A DNA stretch of 64,000 nt. Origin: Balanoglossus misakiensis (Eukaryota; Hemichordata). The stretch covers positions 10,850,001 to 10,914,000 of the forward strand of contig CM082578.2 of NCBI GenBank assembly GCA_040954595.2, read 5' to 3'. Shown in pieces: positions 42,101 to 53,800 of this stretch. A program made the translations under genes and the position numbers. Below the pieces are notes generated by a model that searched no databases, was not told the DNA's origin, and saw only the letters and a program-made list of their open reading frames with translations. Positions within the stretch are counted from its first letter, which is position 1. The number at the start of each line of letters is the position of its first letter.

Positions 42101-45100
42101 CTCCTGGGCATACTTGGAAAGGAATGACTCACTTTCTTTGTCTTGAAAAGGAAAAAAAAAGCGAGATCTTCACACTTCTGGCCACTGTGTGTCACTTGTG
42201 AGAATGCAAACTCTCTGCTCTATCGCCTGAGAATTGCTGGTAACATTTTCGGCCATGTGTATCACAAAGGGTAATCTGGCTTTAAAATGAATATGCAAAT
42301 TAGGACATAACTTATGAATATTCATAAACTATCACCACTGACACTTTTCCACGCACTGTCTTCCTATAAAAGTGGCTTTCATCTTTAAAAGGTATCAAAA
42401 AATTTTGAAACATGCATCATTTTTTCTCTTAATTTGTAACAAAATCACTTATGGCTTCATAAGAAAGAAGACAATTCCCAGAAGATGAATGAACCCTCGG
42501 AATAAGGTCATCTGTTATCAACCCAGCAGTACAGAGGCCACGTCTTGACACTTCCCCGACATGACTTCCATGAATTCCAAACACGCGAATTTCACAGAAA
42601 CAAAATTACATACATAATTCACCGCACCACTGACACTGTCATCCCCATGTCATGCTCTGCATACAACTTACAAATATTTCATTTCCCAGGTGGCGAACCG
42701 TTCTGGCAATTTCACGATGAAAAGCTTTCACAATTTCTCTACTTGGGGGAGGAAACTCAAACCAATAACCACTTTTCCATTTCAACTTCAAAAGATTAGG
42801 CAGATTACCGCAGTTGTGGGAATTAATTTGGACGCATTTCAGGACACAGAGATGATAATTTTTCTAAATTAGACAGCTTCGTCTCTTATATAACGAACCT
42901 ATGTGTGAACAGTCTGATATTTAACAACTGCCATACTATAAAGAAGCACAGTATACCACTGCACTGCACACCCACGAGTTACTGCGACTGGGATTTGATC
43001 AGTATGGAAGGCGGCGTTCCCCGGCTCAAAACTCACTCAAAGAGAGAACAAGGATGGGATATAATAGAACAACTAGTCAAATTACTCCTCCGCTTCAATT
43101 GATGCCTGTGGATGTATCGCCATGACTACTGGACTGGACTAACAACCTCGGAAGAAACTACGTCGGCAATTATTCACAATCAACATTGACAAACCGACCC
43201 TAGAATTTCAAACAGCAAACGCGCAGTGTGAGGCCTGCAAAACCCAATTGATGCGATTATCGGCTTTTTCCCTGAATGCTCAAAGCCACAGATTCTTTCT
43301 CTTTCTATTTGCCCACTGCAAAGTGTGTCTTTTGGGGGTTGGTGGGGAGGGAACCTTGGGATAATATGTGACCAGAGAGGAAAATACACTAGGAAGATGG
43401 GCTTTCCAGATAAAAAAAGAGAAAAACACACATAATCCAATGTTCAGTCTGAACTCAAACATAGTTCAGCTTCCTCATCAATCATTGCCTTTATTTCTAA
43501 TAAATTTCTCAAGAATTGATGAGTTTTCATTAAAATGTGATGGATAACGTGTCTTACAGGAGATACATTTTTCATACAGCTCAGTTTCCCGTTTCTTGTC
43601 AGGTTAAAGTGTACTTAAGAAGACAGGACAGAAGCCAATTAATGGGTACAATTCAAAAAAACACCTTCAGAAAACAAGCAGAGACATGCTTCACATATTT
43701 CTTGTAAATTTTTGTCATGGACATATCCATCACAGTGAACATGAAAACTGATGATGGAGGTCTATTTCCATCAAATCAACATCTTATATGATGGGATTGG
43801 CACACCATCCCCGACCATCCTTATGCACATTGACCTTTGACCTAAAGAGCCTAACTCCATTTTTTTTGCAAAAATAGTCTGGTCTTGGGCTTTTCTTTTT
43901 TTTGCACAATTTGAGTAAATTTCTTACAAGTCTTCCTTTTTTGAACACTTTTAGCATTGACTTCTCATGTATGGCAAGTTACATAAAATAGAATAAAGAT
44001 GTTTCAAACCGTGTAAGGTCACATGAATGTGTGTGTGTGTGTGTGAACAGGTGGTGTACACTTACTTTATCCAGGTAATCAATCGTAGCAAGGTGCCACA
44101 TGCCATCGCTGACCCCGCCCGGAATGGTCGCCATCACTTTCGCGGTTTCCTTTCCCGTGTTGAAGGAAAACTGCAGTTGGCCATTGATGATTTCCAAGGC
44201 GATAAAATCATGCTTCTCATTATATCGACCGTTGTAGAAGAGCAGTGCGTTGGTGCCCAGTGTAACAAATCTGGGGGGTGAGAAAAGGGGGGAAAAACAG
44301 ACGCATGAGATGAAACTACCTGACTGATCTCGTGGGGTAATTAAAACATACCTCCAGGTGATAACCTCAACAGTTGACGACTTTCAAGGCTTATGCTACC
44401 ATTATTCCTAATTGATCATGTTTTGTTTTGGTTACTCGTTATGGCTACAGCCCAGGGCCCGGCCAAAAACATCACCCCATGACCGGCCGGTAGGGGCTTA
44501 TCCATTATAATCAGGCAATTGGGTCATTTGTAAATGGCTAGCTAGCGGTGCCCCCCTGTAACTGGCCAATGTGGGATAATATGCTTAAAAACACACACAA
44601 GGAGTCACAAACTCTGGAGTAGAGATCTAACACACACACACATGGCTATTCATTAAAAGTATAGAAACCCCACAAGTATAATCAGAGTCTGCATTTGGTT
44701 TTCCTTGTCTCAATGTTTTACGATAATTTCTATTGAATACTGAAATATGTTCCACACCTACGGCAAATTTGAGAAGAAATCTGAGAAGTATTTGTAATAT
44801 TTTCTTACGGGATAAATTACTGATATTACAATACCCTCGGATCTATTAAATAAGTACACACGAAGTTCTTTCAAGACTGTTTGCAGTTGTGATAGACCGC
44901 GCCTGTGGATGCTGGCCCCAATCAATTAGGAAGACTCCCGTTTCAGTCTTGGAAACCCAGACAAATCTAATTTTCCATGCGTGTTCTCCAGTTGCACTTG
45001 TCTGCAGACAGTCTCGCTTCCTTCTCCTGTCCGCGAAAACATTCGCAACAACAACGAGATGCCTTTCTCTGGCGGGTGCAAATCCCTGGTGTTTGTCCGA

Positions 45101-46075
45101 GAGAGAGAGAGAGACCGCGAGAGAGTCACTCAAAGACCTTCTACGATTTCAAATCAACTCTAACAGGGCCGCGCCATCTCAATTTACCGCTACATAGCCG
45201 GTGGACGCGGGGGGCCATCCCGCTTTCTTTCTCACCCTCTGGTTAAATCAATTCTGGTGCGGATTGTTGAGAAGTCCGAGGAGAGTGTCAGACAGCTGGA
45301 AAATTGAACCGCACTGACATTCCGGGCTCCTAATTACATGGATTTTTTTTTGCCTTGGGAGTCGGTGAAGACAGGAATAGAGAACAGGTGGTAGCTGGAG
45401 CAGAGCCATGCAAGTAGTGCCGTAACTGCTGGCCATGGAATTGCGCTCAACATTTTTTTTTCTTCTTCCTTTTTTTTTATAAAAATTTTCAAGGTACAGC
45501 TAAATACACACTTGCCCTCTGGGAAGAGTTTGCTCACACTCTCTGATTAATTCACATTTAGCAAAACACGGAGTTTAATTGCAAGGGTAAACATATATAC
45601 TGCACCATAGGCAGCAAATTGAGAGCGTGCAATCTAGCTGTGTGCTCAGCTGATGTGCACTTCCATTACAACAAACGTTACGAGCAAGAATTTTTTTTTC
45701 CAAGACGGGGGTCATAATCCGTTTCCTGTTTTATGAACATTATTGATTAATTCATCCACTTGAAAGTGTCTGTATTAGGAATTTATTCTTCACACCAACA
45801 CCACACACCTTTCCCGTTTTCCAGCACGGTATTTCGGACAAGAATTTCTTACCTGAGTGATATGGTCATGCGGAACCTGCTCCGTAACGCAGCGAAGGTC
45901 ACAAACGATCCCGCCGGAAAGTTCCGAGTCGTGACTTCGCAAAACTTCGAGTAGTAGTCCTCGCCGCACGTGCACTCGAAGCCGCCCACGCTCAGGTGGT
46001 TGAAACACTGGAAGCCGTTCTTGCAGAGGCCAGGCGAGCAGCGGCCATTCCGACTGTCAAATTCACAGTTTTGTC
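20247..46075 (-). CDS. CELSR: CELSR / flamingo (starry night) adhesion GPCR, 3' part of gene
   Basis: I assembled 32 exons on the minus strand, with coordinates in the segment entries below. They total 5015 bases and stay in one frame: 1670 residues after two bases that complete an upstream codon. Domain order (EGF, LamG, EGF, LamG, EGF, EGF, laminin EGF, hormone receptor motif, GAIN, GPS, seven transmembrane helices, long tail) is diagnostic of the CELSR family. Segments such as [42 protein letters not shown] and [10 protein letters not shown] match CELSR positions. The product is a plasma-membrane receptor forming homophilic contacts in planar cell polarity with Frizzled and Vangl, and in neural development. 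The cadherin repeats and first EGFs are missing because they lie right of the window. The gene is convergent with SEC13. Confidence 0.95.
22323..22343 (-). CDS. CELSR: Candidate 21-nt CELSR microexon
   Basis: Acceptor ATAACAG (AG at 22344-22345), 21 bases reading VDWNFNP in phase 1 to phase 1, donor GTAAGG. No other evidence. Confidence 0.55.
22849..22866 (-). CDS. CELSR: Candidate 18-nt CELSR microexon
   Basis: Acceptor GGTTCAG (AG at 22867-22868), six codons' worth of sequence reading EWYYGP with the flanking phase-1 base, donor GTAAGA. The WYY core is shared with the separate 45-nt exon at 24292-24336 (AWYYANK), which supports coding status. Confidence 0.55.
24131..24256. repeat. Short element with 13-bp terminal inverted repeats
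   Basis: GTAAGATGCACCT (24131-24143) and its exact reverse complement (24244-24256) flank about 100 bases of A/T-rich sequence. The next bases are also complementary in A/T runs. It lies in the CELSR intron between tail exons 24292-24336 and 23589-23735, and looks like a MITE. Confidence 0.55.
27328..29512 (-). CDS. CELSR: CELSR segment: seven-transmembrane domain
   Basis: Exons: 29176-29512 (end of GPS, TM1, TM2), 28751-28989 (TM3, TM4), 28586-28652 (ECL2 Cys-Trp and TM5), 28245-28324 (TM5 end, third intracellular loop), 27328-27496 (TM6, TM7). Helices are clear: [92 protein letters not shown]. The second extracellular loop ([18 protein letters not shown]) is about six residues longer than in vertebrate CELSR1. 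Confidence 0.94.
29416..31631 (-). CDS. CELSR: CELSR segment: GAIN domain and GPS autoproteolysis site
   Basis: Exons: 31422-31631, 30965-31148, 30422-30668, 29720-29890, and the 5' part of 29176-29512. For the third exon, the upstream acceptor (AG at 30669-30670) is required by phase; the nearer AG at about 30664-30665 would break the frame. The GPS has the four Cys ([20 protein letters not shown]) and the tripeptide H-M-T. The H-x-S/T triad is present, so autoproteolysis before the Thr (codon 29416-29418) is possible, giving N- and C-terminal fragments with a tethered agonist beginning THFAVLM. Confidence 0.92.
31896..33152 (-). CDS. CELSR: CELSR segment: EGF repeats, laminin-type EGF, hormone receptor motif
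   Basis: Exons: 32881-33152, 32417-32600, 31896-32092. The first encodes an EGF ([19 protein letters not shown]) and the start of a laminin EGF after the hallmark [14 protein letters not shown]. The second encodes a laminin EGF ([19 protein letters not shown]). The third is a hormone receptor motif ([35 protein letters not shown]). Confidence 0.94.
33871..36754 (-). CDS. CELSR: CELSR segment: second LamG domain and start of the next EGF
   Basis: Exons: 36588-36754, 35521-35667, 35078-35188, 33871-34051. Translation runs from GDGYVKFPG through [36 protein letters not shown] and [21 protein letters not shown], which is the LamG pattern. It then enters an EGF ([16 protein letters not shown]) that finishes in the next exon. 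A stretch rich in Asp (SPNDDDDSD) links LamG and EGF. Confidence 0.92.
37013..46075 (-). CDS. CELSR: CELSR segment: EGF, first LamG domain, following EGF
   Basis: Exons: 45853-46075, 44066-44270, 37978-38093, 37013-37308. The first enters in phase 2-to-complete, encodes an EGF ([12 protein letters not shown]) and runs into LamG with the family motif [15 protein letters not shown]. The second carries [19 protein letters not shown]. The third carries [15 protein letters not shown], and the fourth the end of LamG ([18 protein letters not shown]) plus a full EGF ([12 protein letters not shown] to [13 protein letters not shown]). Compared with vertebrate CELSR1, about 18 residues are absent at the junction of exons two and three, in a loop of the LamG fold. 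The introns are long (1.6 and about 6 kb). Confidence 0.93.
38094..44065 (-). other. CELSR intron within the first LamG domain
   Basis: About 6 kb with no coding exon seen. It contains an octamer ATGCAAAT (42293-42300) followed at once by the perfect palindrome TTATGAATATTCATAA (42312-42327). Confidence 0.7.
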
Positions 46076-47844
46076 CTGAGGAGAGAGAGAGAGAAAGAGA
46101 GAACGCACTGTTTTAGAGTCTGTAGCAATAAACATTTAGTAATATTTCCAATCTCACACTCTTGTCATTCTGCGTGTCACAACACATCCATCACACAGCA
46201 GTCAACGCACCTGGTGTGGTAATTTAATAGGCAATTTAGCTGAAAAATTATCATTCCTGCGGCAATTTTTTAAAATATGATTTCCTCTTCAAAAGGCGGA
46301 CAGATGGATAGCTATGTGCTTCCCCCCCCCCCCTTTCCATATTACACTTGGATGCTTATTCTAGTTTCTTCATCATTCATTTCCATTTACAAAATTGGCA
46401 TCAGTGTCTTTCAAAGTCATCTATCTCACTTCGCATCTGAACTGTAGACAAATCTAATTATGTACTGTACAACGTAATTATGTTGACGAAAAATGACAGG
46501 GAAGCTTCCCGCCACAGCAAAGTACTCGAACCAACTAAATCTGTAGTTCAAATTGAAATACCGGTAACCGCCTTCAAAATTATTTGAGGGAATTTCAGAC
46601 TACGTTTATTCAGGAGAGACAGAAAACTGGTATAGTGTCGGGGCGTAAACATTTTCAAGCTGACGGTAGGCGGCAAAATTTTGCAAAGCATTCATTTTCA
46701 TGGTGCTCAATATTCCCCTGGAGGTGCGCTTTTGAGATGCAGCGTCTGACAAGTCTGAATGCATCGCTCGCGTTTGATTTGAAGTACGGTACTTTTTTTA
46801 TGAGACGGATTGCAGGCAGAGGGAAGTGTGTGTAAAATGGGCAATACACACAGCTCTCTGATGAATAATAACACTCCTCTCTGTATGAAAAGAGAAAATC
46901 TCAAGCCCCATTCACGGTTCTTGCATCATCAGTTATTTATTGGATCGACGCCATCAATGCCAGATATACGTCGCCAGGAATTTTCACTCAGAAACACGCA
47001 ACGCTCTTGTCACGTGAAAGAAATGCAAGGAAATTTTGCATCCTATCAGAGAAATGTTTTTTCTGCAATTATTCTTTCTTTAACAGAATTTGAAGATCAT
47101 GGAAAGGTCTTGATGCCATTTTGAAAGGAGGCGTCGCTACGACTGTTTGAGCTGTCTGGTAGAATATTTTTACTGGCTTATAACTTTGTATCAAAAGACA
47201 TACGTCTCTGAGGTGTTACTTTCAATATACACAAGAAAATGTATCATAAAAATTACCAGAAATTATTCTTATCTGGGTGTTACCAGGGTAATGCAGTACC
47301 TGTACACGTAATTACCTGCACTTCAGATTAAAGGATGTCACCAGTGTTAAGACACTCCGCCACGAAAATTGTAAAACTATCATTATCACGCTTAGCAACT
47401 TCAATTGAGAATCTGACCTTCTCCCCGTGAAAGCTGTCAAAGCCAATCAGTGCTCAGACAAAAAGAGTTATCAGCCAACCCCAGCTAGCCCCTTGATAAT
47501 CTGCCAGCTAGCACCTAATCAAGATGAAAGCCGATCACTTTCTCAAGACTTGTCAAATTCTGAATCATTGTGGGTCAACTCCACTAAGGCACGGGAGTTA
47601 TCAGAGCCAGGGCTGTCATATTGAATTTTATCACGCATCATCGTTCCCTACACTGTCGTGGTGAGAATTGATAGTACAGTGAAGACTCAACAATATCTCA
47701 GGGAAAAACCATGCAGAATACTCAAATCATAATGTGAATTCCATCAGTTAAGGTATACAGTCATCTCTAATTTACATATGCCTATACATGGTCAAAGGGG
47801 AGTTACTATTTATATCTTTGAATGACCCTGTCTGGTGGCTTTTT

Positions 47845-47898
47845 CATTCATTCATTCATTCATTCATTCATTCATTCATTCATTCATTCATTCATTCC
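47845..47898. repeat. (CATT)n microsatellite
   Basis: About 13 copies of CATT in the long CELSR intron. Confidence 0.95.
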
Positions 47899-50800
47899 AT
47901 TGAAAATTCTGACCTAATTTAAGCACTTTACCTACTTGCAAAGTGAGGCAGCAGCAGACAACACAATGCACCAACACATCTAATATTTATCGCGACCATA
48001 ACTCAACACATACATTTCAAGTTTCAAAGAGGATTCAGGCATCGTAAAGTTTTATGACTGGCAATTCGAAGTGATAATAATCACACAGATGATGAGTCCC
48101 TGCTATGAACTCACGGGCAAACACTGTCCATTAGAGATTACTGCATAAATTTATTAACCCCATGGTACCCCTAGTTCTTCTGTCAATTCCCTGCAAATTT
48201 ATGTTTATTCATACATTCACCATGGTCACCCCCTGTTTACTTTATTTGTCTCAGAACTCTCAGTCCGGGACCTACATTTCATCTGCAAGGTATCTGTTTT
48301 CGATGAAACAAGACCAGACAGGTGCATTCTGGAGATAACATTTTTCACCTGATGTTTTGATGTCGAAAGTAGACTGTCAAATTTTGTTGGATTTTGGTCC
48401 AATAAATGAGAGAGTGGCTGAATATATAAAAGTGTTTCTGAACTGATGATGAATTTTCAACAGAGCAGTGGTTTGACCTGATCCACAGAGGGCGCTTTAC
48501 ATCTTTCTTCACAACAGTCCTGGCTGGGGCGATTGAAACATAGAATCTCTGTGATTTGAAACAACTTTTGCGTTGATGTGACATGTTGTGTGACTTTTAT
48601 TTCTCCTCATCAAAGCAGTGATTATGCCACCATGGCACGTCAAAGTGAAGTGTATTAGGTGGTGACAGAACACAGCAAAAAGCTGGCTGGCTTGTTATTT
48701 TGCGAGAGAAAGGAACAGGGTACAGCCCTATTGATCCAGTCATTAAAAGCAACCCAGTAGCCCGAGGACTGTATATACACAGAGTGAATCGATGAAATGA
48801 CAGAAAAGGGGGACACCAGGAGCATGTGCAGGGTTGAGGCTTAACAAATATCCCACCAAATGGACTACTAATGAGCCTCGGCCATTTTTGCTTTCCCTCT
48901 GACCGAAAACCCAGGGTCTGCACAGAGGCAATGAGAGAGAGAGAGAACGACTGGAGCTGCAGGCTACTCGAAAGACTACTTGAAGACTACAGGGCCTCGG
49001 CGTATTACATGTCAGCTGCTAATGAATTCACCTTCATGAACCACGTCTTCACACTTGTTTCTATTAAGATTCAATTCTCCTGACATCACGCGACACCAAT
49101 CGCTCGCTCCCTCGACATCCACACTGACAAGTTAGTCAGGTTGCCATGGTGTCCACCCACCCACCGACCCTCGCGATTCAAACGCCGGCCGACAGACCCG
49201 CCTGCGTTCTCTCATCTCCTGCGTCTCTCAGAGTGCAGCGTCCCATTTACATCTCGCAGTGATGCATTGTTTTCATTATGATCCTCAGCGACTCTTTCGG
49301 GAGAACTCATCAGCCATCTTAATGGGACCTGACACGCGTAACTAAAGATTCATTTCTCATCGGGCTCCGACGAGACCCCAGATGATGAAAAAAAAGGCGC
49401 AAATTAAGAATTACACAACCACCGCAGGCTGCATTCAGTCAGAGGGCTCATCAGCAGAAACAAGTAGCTTCTAGATCAATCTTGGAAACAAGACCTGAAT
49501 CAACTTGATTATGAATAGACTTTACTTTCACTCAAAACATTTCGTTAAATTTTATTGTCTGATCTAATCAGAACATGGCAAGGCTCGTGTTATTTCACAG
49601 TCAGCCACTTTCATCCACAAGAAATAGTTACACAAAACTTCAAATGGAGAGCAGAGCATCGAACTGCAACAATAAATGTGGATGTATCAGAGATGGCTGT
49701 CCGGGAATATAATATTTCAGATTTCCAATACCGCTATGCAAATGGAGAGAGTGTCTGAATTCGATGCCTGCGCACACATAAGGTCACGCAATTATCCCCG
49801 ACTCTCGCGGTACGTTTTCCTGTTTTGACATTTTTTTTTTGCATTTTTCATGAGGCAGCATAAAACAACATGTTTATGGAATGCTGCTGAGTGTGACCGT
49901 GCGTACAAAACAGACCTGCTTGTCGGGATTTTGCACAAAGCCTGCATATTCAGTAACATTAGTGTAATTTTAAAAAACATTTCGGGAAAATAACCAAGCT
50001 TCCTGCCTGCCTGACAGATCACCTAGACTTTAACCAGTCGTTTAAATTCTCTTTTCGATAATCAATGCACCCCTGCGAGGTCGCATCCCCGTGTGACCTC
50101 TGACACTGACATACGTGGAAGTGATCTGCAGTTGATGCAAACATCACTGGATGGCGCCAGAATCAAACAAGGCAAATCCAAGCTGACATTCCGCAGGGGG
50201 GGTAGACACTATCCCTTCACTAATTGAGAAGATTACGATCACGCATACACTTCAATTCGTGTTGTGTTTCCTACTCAACATACATGTACCCCCAGAAACT
50301 CTCTCTCTCTCTCTCTCCCTGAGAAGCCTGACATTGCTCTGCTCATTTGATAATTCAAAAGCGTCCCCGCATTTGTTACTGATCAGTGAACTTGACAAAG
50401 AAATCAAAGGTTGCTTGATCATGTTTTCGAGCAACCGACACGCTGACTATCGATCGCGCGGCCTGTCACTCCCCCCGGGCGGCACTGACGATTTTTTTTT
50501 ATGATTCTCCACCGCCTCCCGTCTTGACAGCCCGCAATATCGAAGTCGTTAAGGTTCAACGCTAATGCTCAAGAACGCTTGACGACTTTCGCATCAACGG
50601 GAAGGCTGCGCTCATTTTCTCGAACGGGTCAGAAGAACACAGAGTAATTATTTCTTAGACTGCATTACTTGGCAGATCAAAGCAGCAGATACCGATATAT
50701 CGCCGCTGGGTCATTGCGGTTGACTGCGGAAAAAAAGCAGCGCGGCCGTCGCAGTTCGTCTCGGCGGCGCTTCCCGTATCTCTCGCGCAAATCTCGGAGT

Positions 50801-53800
50801 ACATTCCAACATTCGTATGCTAGTTGAAATGGGGAACACAACAAGTTGACTGAATTCTATAGTCTTGGGGGCTTGTGTCTGATTCATGGTGACTCACAGC
50901 TCTAGCTTATGGCTGTAATTTTATAGGCATGGTGTCACGCCAAGCAAGCATAATCAAGATTAATGTTTTCTTTCTTTGCTTTGATAAAATGGCGAATTTA
51001 AGAAAAGTCATCCTTTTTACCTACAATTTCACATGGCCAACCTATTTGCCTCACAATAAAAAAAAACAGAAATTAGTTGCAGTTCATTTTTCTTCCATTA
51101 GGAAGATAAATCTTTTACTACGAAACAAGATGTGACTTTTATTATTAATGCACAAGAACAAGAGGCCATTTAATTTTAATAATAGAAATCTTTCCATAAG
51201 CATATTCAACTTGCACACACTACAAGACACAGCCTTAGCTGGCTGATGGAACCACAATGCCTGGCCGGCAGCTTGAATACTGCATTCTGCAAAGTACAAC
51301 ACATGTCGGCATATTCATATCCACATTTAACGGGCTGCGGGGCAATATACTTAAAATTTAATGAAGAAAAATTAAGCGCGGATAAGCATCCCAAAGATGC
51401 CCGGCGGTTACCCGGCTACTTAGTATCGCGATGTTCTAATACTGCCCCTAATCCCTATTCAGGTAATTTAGCAAAGCAGCAGATACGATCTTCCGCTCAT
51501 GACTGAACTTTGAGGGGGAAAAATGCTGCGTGTAAATCTGTTCCCCGGTGTATCGAACACTGCCTGCATTTATCTGCCTTTTTAAGCATTTAATACATCT
51601 GGCGATCTTCTACCAGTATTATGACAGGAACTGGGCTGTCTACACAATAGACAATTTCATCCCTGTTCCCGTCTGTAGAGGGCCAACTTTACAATAGAAA
51701 ACAATGGATTTGGATCAAACCATGGCGATCAATGGGTGAACATTTAATACACCTTCAAAGTGCAGTAGACATGGAGTGGTAGTGTAATCCAATACGGTAT
51801 TTTGAAATGGAGATGCAAAATGATGATTAATATCTAAATGCACTCATTTTCATACGTAGCAAATAAATTACACAAAGTAATAGAAATGGTCACAAACCAT
51901 TAGCTACAATTACTGGTAATCAACTGTCATTAGATGTCACACAATCCTGTATCATCATTGCTATTATTTTTTTTTTCAAAGTCCTATATGACTGTAATGG
52001 CAATGCACTGGTACTCACTGTATATGCTCTGACGTGAACATATGTGCACACAGATGCCAACAGAAATGAATCCCATATTTATGTATGCCCAGTGACGATG
52101 AAAATGGAACAAAAGCACCCGAAAAAAGTGAGAGTCTTTCCTGATTCTGAACAGAAGAATCAACGGACATAAAAGCAGTATTGTGTGCCCATGTTTGCTT
52201 TCATTACGTCATTCATTTCTGATATTTTTTTGCAATTATATTCAGGCAGTAAAGCAATTTTTTATTTTCCAACAGAAAAGCCTCCCTTTTCATCCACACT
52301 GAAGCGAAGACAAAAGAATTCCTACTTCATCAAAATCTAACGACAAAAGACTCAATAAATTCACTCCCTCTACCTTTTATTTTCGGACTGGTGTCTATCC
52401 AAACTTAACTATCCACTGCATGGCTAGTCTCGGCACTTTGATGATAAATTTAATATCACCATTTCCCCATTTATCTCCATTTTAATTAATTATTCATGCT
52501 TACATCTACTTTTCTACGGAAATGTTTTCCGGTCAGAAAAGTTGGGACAATGGTTGCTGCTTTCCTATTTCTACAATCCAAACCTAGTCTTTCAAATTAT
52601 AATCATATTGACGTTGCATTCTAAAAAAATTGACTCTGAAAAAAAGTAGGATTCGTGTCAATAAAATACATTTGCCATGATTAGTTTCAGAGTCGCTTCA
52701 TAAAAATTGTAAAAGAAATTCTGCTCAGAGTCATGTTTTTTATGATAGTAGAACATTTATCAATGTTCACGCAATCTCCATCAATTTTTCAGAAATATTA
52801 ATATGTCACATCCTCATGTGGCCATGTCCACTATCTGGAATGACAAAACCACAGACTTTCAGCTCATCAAATAATCATTATTTTCCCCTGCAGCATAATA
52901 ATTTGCCCGAACTGGGGTGATCTTTGCACAATACTCAAACAGAAATACTCTGCAGTATATGTACACCCACAAGTTGTGTTTCTGTGTGGGTGGACCTATT
53001 TACTGGGAAATGGGGATGAAAGGGAAAGATTTACGAAGCCACCACCTTTAGAGAAGGTATCAACCATCCTGTCTCCTGCTAACAGTAACACCTCCTTTAA
53101 GAATCACGTCACCCTGAGTTCAAACCCATGTCAAGGATGGAATATTTTTCAGTTTCTTGTTCCATCTGTTAATTATATTTTTTTTAAATTTTTGATGTCA
53201 ATCTGAAACACATACAACAAGCCAGACTCCATATCAACAGCGATTCCCCCTGCAGTGGCAGCCAGCCCTCCCTGTGACAGGTGACATCGCCTCAGCAAGG
53301 GGCTTTCCGCTAATCAGTCCGAAACATCGAAGAATAATTTCCAGCAAAGGTGACACGTTTTATACAACATGAGCAAATCATCTCCACAATGTTTTCACCA
53401 AAGCAACCTACAAAGTTGCAAACAGTAGTATCAAAACTGGATTTCATGCGATCATTAGAAACTAAACAGGCACACTGATCAGCGTTCGATTGATGACAAT
53501 TGCCACTTCCGTCTTCTTCTGCTGCGTGACGCACTTCGTAAATCCACTTACCAAAAACACATCGCCATTTACTTCATTAATTTTACGAGTACACGGGCTA
53601 CTTTTGGTGCGTCCAATAGCAACGACAATTACCCTAATTACCACTGCTTTCAGTCTGAAGTCAGAACATCCAGGCATAATCTGTGACCAGTTGCACGAAC
53701 ACTTGAAAGTCACACAAAACTTCAGTGCAAAGTTTTTTTTCCAAATCATCTCACCCGACTACAAAATATACACCATGCGTGGTAACTGCATGCGGCTGAA

